From NCBI GenBank assembly GCA_014529385.2, contig CM043949.1, positions 113,045,977-113,109,976 of the forward strand: DNA of 64,000 nucleotides. Reading direction: 5' to 3'. The position numbers and the translations under genes were made by a program. The notes below the pieces were generated by a model. It saw nothing but the letters and a program-made list of their open reading frames with translations, was not told the origin of the DNA and ran no database searches. The DNA comes from Adiantum capillus-veneris. Lineage: Eukaryota > Streptophyta > Polypodiopsida > Polypodiales > Pteridaceae. Positions 8,229 through 20,013 of the stretch are shown here, piece by piece. Position 1 is the stretch's first letter, and every line of letters begins with the position of its first letter.

Positions 8229-11041
8229 TCATGCGGACGGCTGACGCGACGCCCAAACGCTGCCTTTTCGATATTTAGTTGCACGCCAAGCTTCATGGCC
8301 CAGGGACGCTCGCGAGCGTTTCCACTTCTCGGATGCTGCAGTACGGGAAGCGTTGCGTAACTGCTTTGCTAACATCGATTCTCTTGCTTTCTCAATAGTA
8401 CGAGTTTTCCCAAAGGTGTGCCTAAAAAACCAGTTAAACATCTCTTGGAGGTAGTTGGAGTGTGAACTACCACCACCATGCCGAATATTCTTGAAGTAGA
8501 CTCCTTTTGCTCGATAGTGGGACTTCTCCATGCCTTGTGTACTCCATATATCAAGCGAACCATAGCGGTCCATGAAGTATGCACCATGCGCATAGAGAAT
8601 GTGCTAAAACAACCAAAAAGGAGATAAGCGAATAGAAAATTTGCATTTTCAAACATTGCATATGTATTAAGTCCGTTAAAACAAACCATGTAGTGTGTAA
8701 TCTTGCTTTCAGACCATCCGTCTTTAGCGGCCTTTGTGAATTCATAAAGCACCTTCTTGAACTCCTCTCGCTGCTCAACGGTGGTGCTTGAAAGATTCAT
8801 CAATTGCACAACCTTTTGAAAGGATGACCATACTAGCTTGCGTTGGTTAGCAACCTCCACATTGGGATCTTTGTCCGTTGTGCATGAACACAAATCTTTC
8901 CACAACTCCCACCGCTTCTCACTTGCTAGATCGACACTTGCCTTGGATACTTGCATTGGAGACTTTGACATCTTCTTGAAAAATCGACGTGCCTTGGCTC
9001 CATTCATGGAAACCTTCTGTGCCACCTCATATGTCTTCTCCCTACAAGTCTCTGCTACAATGGTCACCCTTGATCGGTGACATCCAATCTCATTAAGGAG
9101 CGTCTCCACCCCCTGCAAGGAGTCTTTTGACCGTTGAAGGGGCCTTATTGTGAAAGCATAATCAATGTGATGCTTTAGGATCCTATCAAATATTCGCATA
9201 AACGCATGCAATGTACAAAAGTGAACATTGTTGAGGGAGAAAGGAATTATGGGGTTCCACCCAGGATCTTTGCTATCCCTATTGGGCACCTGCAGCATAT
9301 CACATGAAAGAACCGAAGTTTGCCACTCCCTATTTATATGGTCATCATTATCTTCGTCCTGACCTTCCACTTGAGTTGCTCGACTTGTCTTGTGCCCTTT
9401 CGTACAGAATGGACAGGGAAGTAAATAATTTGCACCTTGTTTGCATCCAAGCATGCACTTTATGGCCTTTAGATCACCACCTAAATGCCATTCAACATCA
9501 AACTCCCCACGTCCTGGAACCATGAGCTTCTCACTGTTTATTTGAGCTTTAATGACCTCTGTGACCCATGGGATTCTACTAAAAATCCATGCAAGGACTT
9601 CATGTGTCTCTTTCGGAACTTCAATTGCACCAAGCCACCATATATCCTTCTCTGATTGCACACTAAAAGAGGGCTTTGTCGCTTCACTCGAACTACAAGA
9701 TTGCTTGGCATAAGCTAGGGCTTCATTCATAAGCGTGATGCTCATTCTCTCCAACTTTCTCCCTTTAACAATTACACATTCATCCAACTTCAGCACGAAC
9801 ACAAGCTTGCCTTCAAGAACTGCCAACAACATAAAGCCTCAGAATGCTTGTTATGACACATCATAGAGCATGTATGCAACTCTAAACTAACCTGCATCAC
9901 TCAAATTGTAGAAAACAGCCATGGACTGCTGCAATCGTATCAAGTCCACAAAGATATTGCTGAATTTGGTGTAAACAAACCCTTCGGTCCGCAACACACT
10001 GTTAGAAACAGCACCGCTTCCCTTCCCGCGGCCCTTCCTCCCTTGTGATTTGCTACGGAGCGGCTGACACCTTCTTGGCAATCTGCACTCTGTGAGGAAG
10101 TGGGAATAGGTTTTCCGTGACTCCTCGACTTCTTAATGCATCTTTTAACACTTGATGTATTGCTTGATAGCCCTTGGTACTAACCCCAACAACATCACAA
10201 ATATCCTGAACATCTAGATCAGTGACAATATTAGAAAAATCACTAAGAACTCTCTTAGTGATTGCGTCTTTCAAGTGTTTTGCCTCTGGAGCATCAAGCA
10301 TCCCAATAAAATCCTCTTTGTTGAAACAAGAACGAAGTAAAGTAGCCCTAGCTTCCGCATTCTCGCCGCCGCACGTTTCTTGGACGAAGTTCCTATTGCC
10401 CAAAACAACAATGATGAGCCGTATTAGACTTAAACAACATGAGGGACAAAACATGTTAACTCATAGCTGTCACCCTTCGTTTTCTTGCACCTCCACATGG
10501 TGCAAGAGTCTGAATTTCGGACAACTCTCGTTTCCTCACCCTACCTCCCATGGCAGTACTCTTCATGTATGAAAGAGTATCCTCAAGATTTTTTAATTAC
10601 ATTTTCCTTGGTTGTGATGGTGCTCTTTGCCTCCTCAAGCACACTAGTAGCTGTTTGCATCTGATCTTGAAGATTGTGGAAACTCCCATTGAGCAACTGC
10701 CAATGACGCAAGTAGATCTCGGACCGCGCAATCTCGTGTTTGTTGAGTCTCTTGTAGTAGCCCAACAAACCTTGCTCTCCATTTCTAACGTATTGCAACA
10801 GTGATGGAATGTTTGTAAAAGACGGATGAACATTGAGAGAAGGATCCTTTGGATACAAGCATCCGTCTGTCCAGCGATCCACATTCTTCTCTCCTTGAGC
10901 GCGGCGTTCGTTGGCTGAAGGTAATGTACCCAAGCATGTTTTCTTTGTCGGAACATACTCTTGAGGTAGGCGTAGGAAAAGCCTTGGAGACCTACCGCGT
11001 GAAGAGCTTGCTGGGACATTGGTCACGTCGTCAAGAGGCAT
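8229..11041 (-). pseudogene. intron-containing transposase-like gene
   Basis: Exons read on the minus strand: 11041-10474, 10392-9892, 9819-8687 and 8603-8229. Introns are 10393-10473, 9820-9891 (CAG|GTTAGT...GGCAG) and 8604-8686 (ATG|GTTTGT...TTTTAG). Joining exons 3 and 4 gives the continuous motif 'KITHYMHILYAHGAYFMDRY'. Exon 1 (MPLDDVTNV...) has a long helical, coiled-coil-like stretch and a basic end, RKRR. Exon 2 begins NFVQETCGGENAEARA. Exon 3 carries GGDLKAIKCMLG (Asp near 9475), CPFC (9415) and TLHAFMRIFD (9208). Exon 4 carries STQGMEKSHYRAKGVYF and RHGGG. This motif order recalls a dispersed family of uncharacterised eukaryotic proteins with SxQGxEK motifs that I suspect are transposases; the D/E assignments are inference. 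Two single-base frame breaks are needed (about 10587 and 10070). The last part of exon 4 overlaps the H3 promoter and may not be coding. Confidence 0.55.
8232..8249 (-). promoter_or_regulatory. degenerate octamer-hexamer (type I) histone promoter element
   Basis: The + strand reads TGCGGACGGCTGACGCGA. The plant histone type I composite, in this orientation, is CGCGGATCGNTGACGTGG. About two thirds of positions agree, including the TGACG core, and the site is about 150 bp upstream of the H3 ATG where such elements usually sit. This is a pattern match by eye. Confidence 0.35.
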
Positions 11042-11113
11042 TGTAGGATGGAGAGTTGGAGCTTGAAGGATGGAGAGATGGGTGTGTAGGTGTAGCAGAA
11101 GGTGCAGGTGCAA

Positions 11114-11600
11114 GGGGGATGGGTGTAGGAGAGGAGCTTAGATTAAGAGGGAAAGTTTTCAATTTTGTGGGGAATTTTCTAAAAGTTTGGAGGGAGTCAA
11201 AAAATGTTGAATTTTGAGTAATTTAACTTAAAAATATTTTTTTTATTATATGTATATGTTGGGAGTACTTTTTAGGAGGGAATAGAGTTTTTTTGAAAGT
11301 TTTTGAAAAAAGTCATTTTTTTTACCTCTTTGACTCACGGATTTGCTTAGGTGGCATGGGAGAGTTAAGAGGCCACTTACAAGTTGGCCAAAAAGTTAGA
11401 GAGAGAAGACCCCCTACCCCCCTACTTTTCAAATGGTTTACCCCCCCCTTCCCTACTTTTTAAATGGTTACCCCCCCCCCCCCCCCCCCCTTCCCTCTAC
11501 CTTTTTAGGGGTCAAAGGTGGAGGAGACCCTACCAAAATAGCCCCATTCAAAGCCTTTGTCCCCCTTAATCTTGGCAAGCTTCTTTTAAATTAGGGATTC
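11114..11600. other. intergenic, poly(C) tract
   Basis: AT-rich sequence upstream of the transposase-like gene is followed by C-rich runs, the longest at about 11471-11490. No gene is recognised. Confidence 0.5.
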
Positions 11601-12279
11601 TTACAAGGCCCATGGAGAGTCCATTTTTTTCCTAATGTTGATAATTGTTGGTGGTATTGCTACAGTAATAGCCTCAGCAACCTCCACCTGCTGGGGCAAA
11701 GACTTTTTTATAGCGGAAAAGATCCGATCTTCCAACTCGTCTTCCACCAGCCCATTGCTATCTGCTTGGGAACTAGTTCTTTTGTTGTTGTTAGGGCTCT
11801 TGCTAAAGTTTAGCTCTTGTATTCTGTAGTTTTTCAAAATCTCCTTCACTCGCCAACCCTTCTACTGAGCCTTTTCCACAATCCTTGGAGTTAAGCCCCT
11901 TGAGTATGCTAGCAAACGATATGCCTGGCCTGCGAACTGCAGATGCACTTGACGCCTTATTTGCGTTCGTACAGATGGGACCCTGAGGAGCCCCGTCTTT
12001 GAGGGTTTTAACCTCGAAATTGAACCCTTGATCTAATCCCATTTTCTCTCTTGGTTCTTCAGAAGGCACTTTTCCAATCGGTACAGTTTTGTCCGCTTTC
12101 ATGGTTGAAGTTTTCGGCGAATTGGGGCTCGACGTTTCCTCATCATGTAACGGTTTCAAAACCGAGCCGTCGCCTTCATCCATCGACACTGCTAACTCCA
12201 ATTCGGATAATTTACCCGTCGCTAACATCTGTGAGAATTTTACAATATCTTCGCCTATGCCTACCGCGTCGGGTTCCAC
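11601..12279 (-). pseudogene. possible LINE ORF1 remnant
   Basis: The frame from 12279 (MEPDAVGIGEDIVKF) is acidic and Ser/Lys-rich and contains RRPGISFASILKG, a phrase typical of plant LINE ORF1 linkers. After about 11849 the protein-like reading moves to another frame (KEILKNYRIQELNFSK...), so a frame break is present. No zinc knuckle or RRM is seen, so the assignment is weak. It is on the opposite strand to the LINE at 14.7-16.9 kb and is therefore a separate fragment. Confidence 0.3.
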
Positions 12280-12442
12280 TAACGAGTGGCACCCAAAACA
12301 AAAGAGTAATGAACTCCCCTTCCAAAAGGGAGATTAGGAGGACAGGAAAGGAGGAGAGACAAAAAAAAACGATTATCACCACAAGGTAATAATCGTTGCA
12401 AAAGGGGAGATTATTATCTTTGAAGCTGGAGGCTTGCAGCAA

Positions 12443-13130
12443 AAGGAAATAAAAACGATTATTAACTAGGACAGAAGCGCGATTATTTACTGCAAAAGGG
12501 AAGGCTCAATAGCCCGCTTGAAGCTCACAGAGCAGCGCGACCCACTCAGCCCGCTACCACAGAGGCAACCCAGGCTAGAAATGACTCCTGCGTCTTCTTG
12601 TTTGCGCAAAAACTTCTGACCCCAACCCTAAAGCAGGTCAAGAAGATTGTGTGTGACTAAGAAAACCGAGGAAACCGTTGGCCTAGCTGCGCGATGGCGA
12701 AGAGCATACTTGTTTAACAAGGTGAAAATTTAGCACAGAGCTCTCCCGAAAACTGAAGAGAACATGTTGCAGGTTTTCGCCATAGCTTAGTTCCGCTTTG
12801 TCAATGCTCATTATCAAGAAGAACTACCTTTCCGGCGGACCTTTGCATTTTAAAACAAGAAGTTGAAAAGGAAGTCTTGAGGTGTAAATGAATGGACCAT
12901 TTACAAACTAAAAAAAAGGTCTTTTTTTATTAAAAAAAAGTTGAAAAGAAAGTTGAGAGGCTCTTCAATGCAGGTACCATTTACAAACTAAAAAATTTGG
13001 TTCAAAAATTTGTATCTGTTTCTGAAAAAATTGAGCCTTCCATGTTTCCATAGTTGAGTGTTTGAAATAATTCTACAAATACATTAAAAAGGCCTTTCTT
13101 CTCTTTTAGAATTTTTATCTCTTTCTTTTG
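12443..13130. other. no feature recognised
   Basis: Several short 'GATTAT' and 'GCAAAAGGG' repeats occur around 12370-12500. I cannot relate them to a known element, and there is no coding signal. Confidence 0.4.
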
Positions 13131-13184
13131 CAATGCCCACTAATAAAATATACGATTTCAAATCTTAGATACTAAAGATTTTTT

Positions 13185-13228
13185 TTGTTTGTTTTTTGTT
13201 TTTGCAATACTCACTCAATAAAGTGAGT
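13185..13228 (-). mobile_element. LINE/SINE-like 3' tail with hairpin
   Basis: Read on the minus strand, a short inverted repeat (ACTCAC...GTGAGT, 13209-13228) is followed by an A-rich tail (the T-rich + strand run before 13204). It is related to the tails at 13617, 16836 and 19985. Confidence 0.4.
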
Positions 13229-13616
13229 TGGTTAGATTAAATTAAGCACCCAAAAAATTTAAACAATGGGTGTACCAATGAGTTACAAACCAAACACTCA
13301 TCGCGATAACTGTTTATGCGGGCCTACATTCGAGTACGCAAGTAGAAACATGTGCCTCCAATCATAACCCCAATAAACACAATTAAAGGGTTGCCATCTT
13401 CATGGATGGATTAAATTAAGTTCATCAAGCAAGGGTGAAGGTGATGGTTGATGTAGCACCACATTTTGAGCATGAACCCAACACGTAGAAAATGTCCAAA
13501 CCACATGATCAAAAGCCATAGGTTGAGCCCAACACCACAATAGCCATTCACACTACTTCCCGGAAACATCTTGATGCTCTCTTCATTAAGGGAAAATTGC
13601 ACATAGTAAGTCACTC

Positions 13617-13665
13617 TTTTTTTTTCCTTGCAAAACTCACAATGGTGAGTAGATTATATCAGGAA
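13617..13665 (-). mobile_element. LINE/SINE-like 3' tail with perfect hairpin
   Basis: On the minus strand the sequence ACTCACCATTGTGAGT (13635-13650) is followed by TTTGCAAGG and a run of nine A. The hairpin and preceding 'ATAATCTACTCACC' are identical to the tail of the LINE copy ending near 16868. Confidence 0.6.
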
Positions 13666-14700
13666 AATCTTAGAATTACAAACTCCTGCCATGCTCTTCA
13701 CGAGTCATGACATCTTCCACTGATCAAGGATACATCGGTTGACAAGGGAGCCACCCCGATGATACTAAATGGGTCCTCATCAATACCCTTTCAGGTCCAT
13801 CATATAACGACACATAGGGTCATGTTCCACTCATCACAATTCATGTGTTTCTCGATGGCAACAATAACCCCCTTGCTTTTCTTGTAGTAAGTCACTCTTA
13901 TGTCTCTCAAACCTAAGAAATGAGGTCCTATCAGGCCCAATATTACTCCCACAAGGCTCCTAAACTTCTGTTTTTTCTAAATGAAACACAAACTTGTAGA
14001 TCCTTAGCATAATGCTAAATGCATTCATGATATATATTTGAAGACAAAATCAGATTTTAAAAGGGCACCATGCTGATTCACCTAAGCAAAGAATCAACTG
14101 CAAAGTAGTTCTAATCAACTGCAATTTTTCAAAGAATTTAAATAAATTGCTCTAAACTTTTTTTTTTTGGAAATAAATTGCTCTAAACTTGTCATCAAAA
14201 TCTTTTGAGGTGGTCATTGAATAATAAGGGCTCCATGAACAAAATTTTGTATATTCTTAGCTTACATACCATGTACACATGATAGTGCCCTTTAATGGAC
14301 TTCATTGCTCCATAAAAAAGGGTTATTTTACCAATTAGAACGTACAAATTTGGGCATTTTCAAATAGGACTTGCATTTTCAAACATAGACTTGCATGTCT
14401 ATGTTTGTCTCCCAAGGTGTGAACCCATCTTAGAGTTCTACAATGACACCAAGCCATTAGTTTGTTTTCAAGTGTAATACACCATGAGCAATACATCTTC
14501 TAGGCCATGTAGTTCATATTAAAACTGATGAGTCTTTAAGGACGCCTTGGAGAATTCAAAGAAGGTCTTCAAAGCCCATCCTAGAAACGTAAAGGCCACC
14601 CCAAGATACCGCTTCATGTCACTCACCCACAAAAAAACAACATCACTAGTGGCTTAGAAGATTGTCTTGTCACCCACGTTTAGAAAGAAAGATGAAGGAT
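13666..14700. other. no gene recognised; small local duplication
   Basis: The only structure is a 20-bp direct duplication (AAATAAATTGCTCTAAACTT) around a T run near 14143-14191. Otherwise there is no coding or element signal. Confidence 0.45.
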
Positions 14701-14762
14701 GGCAGCAAATCTCCAACATCTCATGTAAACGGTTCAAATCTCAAGCATAGGTAGCTGTACAA

Positions 14763-16868
14763 ATGAAGGAATCCCCACTTGACATCCCTAAAAGCCCAAG
14801 TTTCCTCTATGATAATGAATTTGAGGTTCTTTGGGATGCCAACCCGAAAAACCTGATGGTAACAGAGGGTAATGGGAAAAGACCAATGGAGGAGGACAAT
14901 AGGAAAGAGGGCACAAAAGAAGAGTACCTCGAGGTAGAGGAGTTCGTACCCCTCTCTCACTAATGGAAGAGTTTGCTCTGTGTTCTTGGAGCGTGAAAGG
15001 GCTCAAGACCCAGAAGAAGGGTACCTTGTTCTAGGAGGAATTTAGGAAGGGCAAAGATATCAAGTGTTGGACTATCCAAGAGCACCACCTTGATGCTTCA
15101 AGAAAAATAAAGAAAGCGGTAGGGAAGAAGATCATCTTCTACAGAGAAGGCGTTGATGGGTATAGTGGCCTCCACTCTATTATTGACAGGGACCTACAGC
15201 CAAAGGTTGTTTTCAATCCACCATCTGGGAGAGCTCTAGGAGTGGAGATCAAATGGACCGATCAACTTATCATTATTAATATTTATGGACCTTGCTCGAT
15301 GAAGGAAAGAGCAAAGTTATTGAAGGACTAGAAGAGATACAAGTCAAAGGGGAATGACTCCTAGTGGGAGACTTCAATATGTTGGAGAAGAGAAAAGACA
15401 AAACAGGCTCATTGTCCATTCTAGCTCAATCTGAGAGCTCCAAATGGCTAAGTTTGTGTGAAGTGGGCTCTCATAGACTTGTGAGAGGTGGGGCCTTGGA
15501 ATGACATGCGAGGGTTCACATACAATGGTCTACAATATGCCATCGCAACATCTTGACTAGATCATTTCTATTGCTCTCATCAAGTCCAGTGGTTGCCATC
15601 ATTTTTGACATGAAGGTGGTAACCTCACAATGCCTATCAAATCACCTTCCATTAAGCATGAAATTAAAAAAATCCCAAGGAGAAGCTCATTGTCCACAAG
15701 GCTCAAAGAAGTTGCTTTCGATGGGGACCCATATGTTCAAAGACCCTCTGTTTAAAATCCTTGCCTTGAAAGCAATGAGCAAGCTTCATAAAGATGTGCA
15801 AGCATCAAGCCCTAAGGCTTGGAATATCTTTTCCAAGAATATTCAAAAAGCAAACAAAGCTGTAGGTCCTAGAAGGAAGAAATTCTGTGAGGGGTTCCTG
15901 AAGCAACTCACCGACAAAGTTATGCTAATAAACTCTAAAAAACAAGAACAATCCACCTCAAAAGTGGAGCAGATAATATGGCTTGAAGCCAAGGGAGACC
16001 TGATTGACTACCAAGAGGAGGAGGTGAGGAAGGCCAAAATATTGTCGAGAGAAATCTACCTCCAATTGGAGGAGGCTAATCAACATCACTTTTACAGAGC
16101 CCTCAAAATCAAGAGAAATTGGGGTATTGTCCACTTGCTCATCGATGGGGAAGGAAATGAGGTGAAGGACCCAATCCCCGGAAGTGGATGCATCCATAGC
16201 TATTCTCTTTGGAAGTGCCCACAAAATGGTGTCCATCCAGACTCCAACCTCGTGGAGAAGGACTTCATCAAAGAGGAATGCTCCCTGGCGCTAGAGGCCC
16301 TAGGAAAAGAGATATCCCTTGGGTGGGATAGAATGACGCCCAAATAATTGAAAGAATTTTGAGATGACTTGAAGTCCCTAATCATGATAATGGCCAACCA
16401 AGATCTAGTTGATGGGGTCTTGGACTCAAGTATTAAAAGGGGCCTCATCAAACCTATACCAAAACAAGTGTGTTTCTCATAGCTAAAACATCAGTGGTCC
16501 ATTACCATGATGTCAGTAGCCTACAAAATTTTTGCCAAATGGGTGGCCCTCTGGCTCTCTCCCCTTCTAGACAAAGTTATCACCCCACACCATCATGGTT
16601 TTGTCAAGGGAAGATCAATTTATGATAACACTTCTTTTGCAATGTTGGGCATAGAGTATGCCACTTTCACTAAACAATAGTGTATTTTGCTCCAGTTGGA
16701 GTAAGACAAAGCCTATGATAGGATCACATGGTCATTTCCTGAAGACGTCATGAAATCAACGACCTCTTAGAGATATCATGGCTCGGCACGAGTATGACAG
16801 GAATTTGTACTTTTTTGTGGTTGTCAATATAATCTACTCACCATTGTGAGTTTTACCCAAAAAAAAAA
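14763..16868 (+). pseudogene. degenerate LINE (plant L1-like) ORF2 with poly(A) tail
   Basis: An endonuclease-like start, MEEFALCSWSVKGLKT, lies at 14963, followed by 'GVEIKWTDQLIIINIYGP' near 15240-15296 and a broken 'GDFNML' region. The frame 15553-16347 covers the linker between endonuclease and RT. At about 16440-16740 the RT reads 'LIKPIPKQ', 'SVAYKIFAKWVALWLSPLLDK' and 'HHGFVKGRSIYDNTSFAMLG', then a degraded 'DKAYDRI'. Multiple stops occur throughout. The FADD motif, thumb and C-terminus are missing: the sequence jumps from the region after 'DKAYDRI' to a 3' tail with hairpin (16836-16851) and A run (16859-16868). It is therefore an internally deleted, dead copy. Confidence 0.7.
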
Positions 16869-17988
16869 GGGGGGGGGGTTGAGTCTTGTGGCAAGGTTTG
16901 TATTTCTCTGAACTATATCCTTTAAAGCTTTTATCTAGATTTTGTTGATACTTTCAACTTGTCCATATGTAACAAGGTAGTACATCGTAGGCTCAAGAAT
17001 AATTTAGTTAACTCTTGGATGAATTTGATGAGAAAATGTTCTTCTTGCTCTGAAACTTCTTGCAACCAAATTGGGTCATCGTGTTTTTGTCCATAAACTT
17101 GCCAGACTTGTTGCTGGATTGTCCATTAAGGAGATTTCCTTCACCAATTTCATGCAATAGCCAACTGCCATCAAAGTACAATAGCCGGCTTCCTTTATAC
17201 TTTATAGTTGGTTTGATAGGTTCCACATAACTATTTCTAAAACGGTTCAAGGAGTGCTACTTGATAAGGCATTCTATTTTTAAGGTGATGGACTCAACTC
17301 CCACTGATAATTCAATCGTTGTTTTTCATATTGCAAGCTTGCTTGGAATACTTTTTGGCATGCTAAAGGCTTTAGTATCCATATGGGTGAAGGTCGTTCA
17401 CATTTGTTTGCTTGACATGTGTCCCTTTATAAATTGGAGTTTTTTATGATATATAAACTATTTGAGATTATGGTTGGGTTCATGAGAGTCGAAAAAAGAC
17501 ATTCAAAAAGAAATATGCCTTCACCACGGAGGCTACGGAAGCTGTCCATTGGCACAAAAAGAGATTTTACTTCTCTAGACCCACAAAAAAATTACAAACC
17601 TTCTCCCCCTTGGAAGAGCAGTTTTACCGTCTACTTTTTAGCACAAAACATGGACCGGTGTGATTGAATTGAATCCAACAGCTACATACTCAATAACACT
17701 ACCACTACACTATAGCTCATTGGATGTCAAAATCATACAAAATAAACTTTATAGAGCTACCTATGGTCCTTGTGAATGAAGAGAGGTTGAAGAAAGAGTA
17801 TGAGATTTTTGCCATCGACACGCGTGAATTTAGCTCGTGTATGTGTAATGAATAATATAATGTACACTTTTATTTTTTTTCATTTTATTTGGTTTTCAAA
17901 TGATAATGTGCAATGTGCATCTTTCACCTCATTATTTAAGTGGGTCCTATTTTAATATATAAACCATTTGTGATTATATATGGATAAT
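16869..17988. other. no gene recognised
   Basis: A poly(G) run directly follows the LINE A tail. The remainder is AT-rich with only short frames and no conserved motif that I can name. Confidence 0.45.
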
Positions 17989-18490
17989 GGGAAAATTACC
18001 AAAATACCCCTCTCATTTCATGAAATTTCCAATATACCCCTCGTATTTTAAAAATGCCCAAATTACCCCTCCCGCATGTACTCGCAGTGTCTCGCATTGT
18101 AGCACTCCTTCCAATTGTGCAACGTGCACTTGGATAATTCTTGATTGCACACAAGTGCCATAGATTTGATTGGTGGGCGTCAAATGGCATCAAACTTTGT
18201 ATTAATGTTGCTTGGATTACCCAAAGAGTTTGATGGCGGTTGCATGAGAGCGCCAACATGATGCTTAGGGGTAATATTTGTAATGGCAACATGATGCTTG
18301 TGGCAAGAGCGTTGGGTATGGGAGAGGAAAATGCATGCACAGATCATTCAACACAACTGTTTTTTGGCACGCTGTAGTGTTTGAAGCGCTACAGTGCCAG
18401 TACGTATGGAAAGGGTAATTTGGACATTTTGAAAATACGAGGGGTATACTGGGAATTTTGTCAAATTAGAGGGGTATTTTGGTATTTCCC
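17989..18490. mobile_element. MITE with long terminal inverted repeats
   Basis: The left arm (17989-18100, starting GGGAAAATTACCAAAATACC) matches the reverse complement of the right arm (about 18390-18490, ending GGTATTTCCC) over about 100 bp with few differences. The interior is about 300 bp and non-coding. Flanks show ATAAT near both ends (offset by one base), so the target duplication is uncertain. The long TIRs suggest a Mutator-like derivative, but this is not proven. Confidence 0.75.
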
Positions 18491-18737
18491 TATAATTTTA
18501 TATTAAAACACAATAAAAATTTCACGTGATTGTAACCACTCATTTAAACTTACTTTCCATAAATCTCATTCCTCCCTTAACTTAACAGACCTTTGTGCCT
18601 CTTCACCTTGTTTACCTGAGATTTCTCTTGAAAAGTTCCCTCTTGCTATTCCTTCATAAGCTTTTTTGAGAATCATTTTTAATCAAAATTTAAGTACATG
18701 CCAAAGATTCCATCAATTCCCTTCTTGTGTTGCACGC

Positions 18738-18858
<121 letters not shown>

Positions 18859-18984
18859 TGTGTAGGTGATGGTGGTAGCATACCATATTGAGACCGTTGA
18901 CAAAGGGTAGTGCTTGCAAGGAAATTTTTTTATTTTTTACAACTTGAGCATTCAAAAATGTGTATGATAATGAGGTGCAAAAAG

Positions 18985-19176
18985 AAGGAATTTTTAGAAT
19001 GAAAAAAGTGAAAGAAACCATGTAGAGATTATCTTTTTATTTTTAACTTGTTTTCAAAGGAAGAGAGAGAGAGAGAGAGAGAGGCGCGGCAAAAAAATGC
19101 AATTTTTAGAATTACAAAAGTCCAAGAAACCACATAGACTTTAATTTTTTATTTTCAACTATTTTTAAAGGAAGCA

Positions 19177-19226
<50 letters not shown>

Positions 19227-19401
19227 TTGATTTTTAGAATTACAAAAGTGCAAGAAACCACATAGAGTTTATTTTTTTATTTTCAACTATTTTTAAAGGG
19301 AGGAGAGAGAGAGAGAGAGGAGGAGGAGGAGGAGGAGGAGAAAAAGAAGAAAACATAAAGAAAAACAAAAAAAAAGAGTAGAAATATATAGAAAAATGTA
19401 G

Positions 19402-19459
<58 letters not shown>

Positions 19460-19547
19460 TGCAAAAGAAAGCAATTTGTAGAATGACAAAAGTGAAAGAA
19501 ACCACATAGAGTTTATTTTTTATATTTTCGACACCTTTTTGAAGGGG

Positions 19548-19612
<65 letters not shown>
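18985..19612. repeat. composite minisatellite: about 75-bp units separated by (GA)n
   Basis: Four copies of a unit running from 'TTTTTAGAAT' through 'AAGAAACCACATAGAG' to 'TTTTCAACTATTTTTAAAGG' start near 18991, 19093, 19231 and 19474. Each is followed by a (GA)n block of different length. Open frames through it, rich in Ser/Leu or Arg/Glu, are artefacts. Confidence 0.85.
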
Positions 19613-19613
<1 letters not shown>

Positions 19614-19974
19614 AAGAAGAAATGTTCCTTTGAAAGTTAACTGATCTACCTCCGCCGGTCGCCACGCGATTGCCCGTTTAATGTGGAAAAGACACTGCAG
19701 GCCCTTTCCCTACCCCTTTACTTACGCACTTAAGATATTTCCAAAGAATTTTTATTTTTCCGAGATTGGGGAGACCTAATTAGGGAATTGAAATCTTAAT
19801 CCAATTTTCTCTTCTTATTCTCTCTCTCACACAACCAATCTACTTCAGAGGTAACTAGGATAACTAATCTACTACACGTGGGTGGCAAAAAAAGATCATT
19901 TGATGGGTCGATTGTTGTTAGATGACATGGCTTGATTGGAGCATGGTTTTCATTGCAATCTTTTTGTTTTCCTA

Positions 19975-20013
19975 ATATATATACACTTACTATTGTGAGC
20001 ATTGAAAAAAAAA
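19975..20013 (+). mobile_element. LINE/SINE-like 3' tail with imperfect hairpin
   Basis: ACTTACTATTGTGAGC (19985-20000) followed by ATTG and nine A is a diverged relative of the tails at 13617 and 16836. The 5' part of this copy is not recognisable. Confidence 0.45.
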
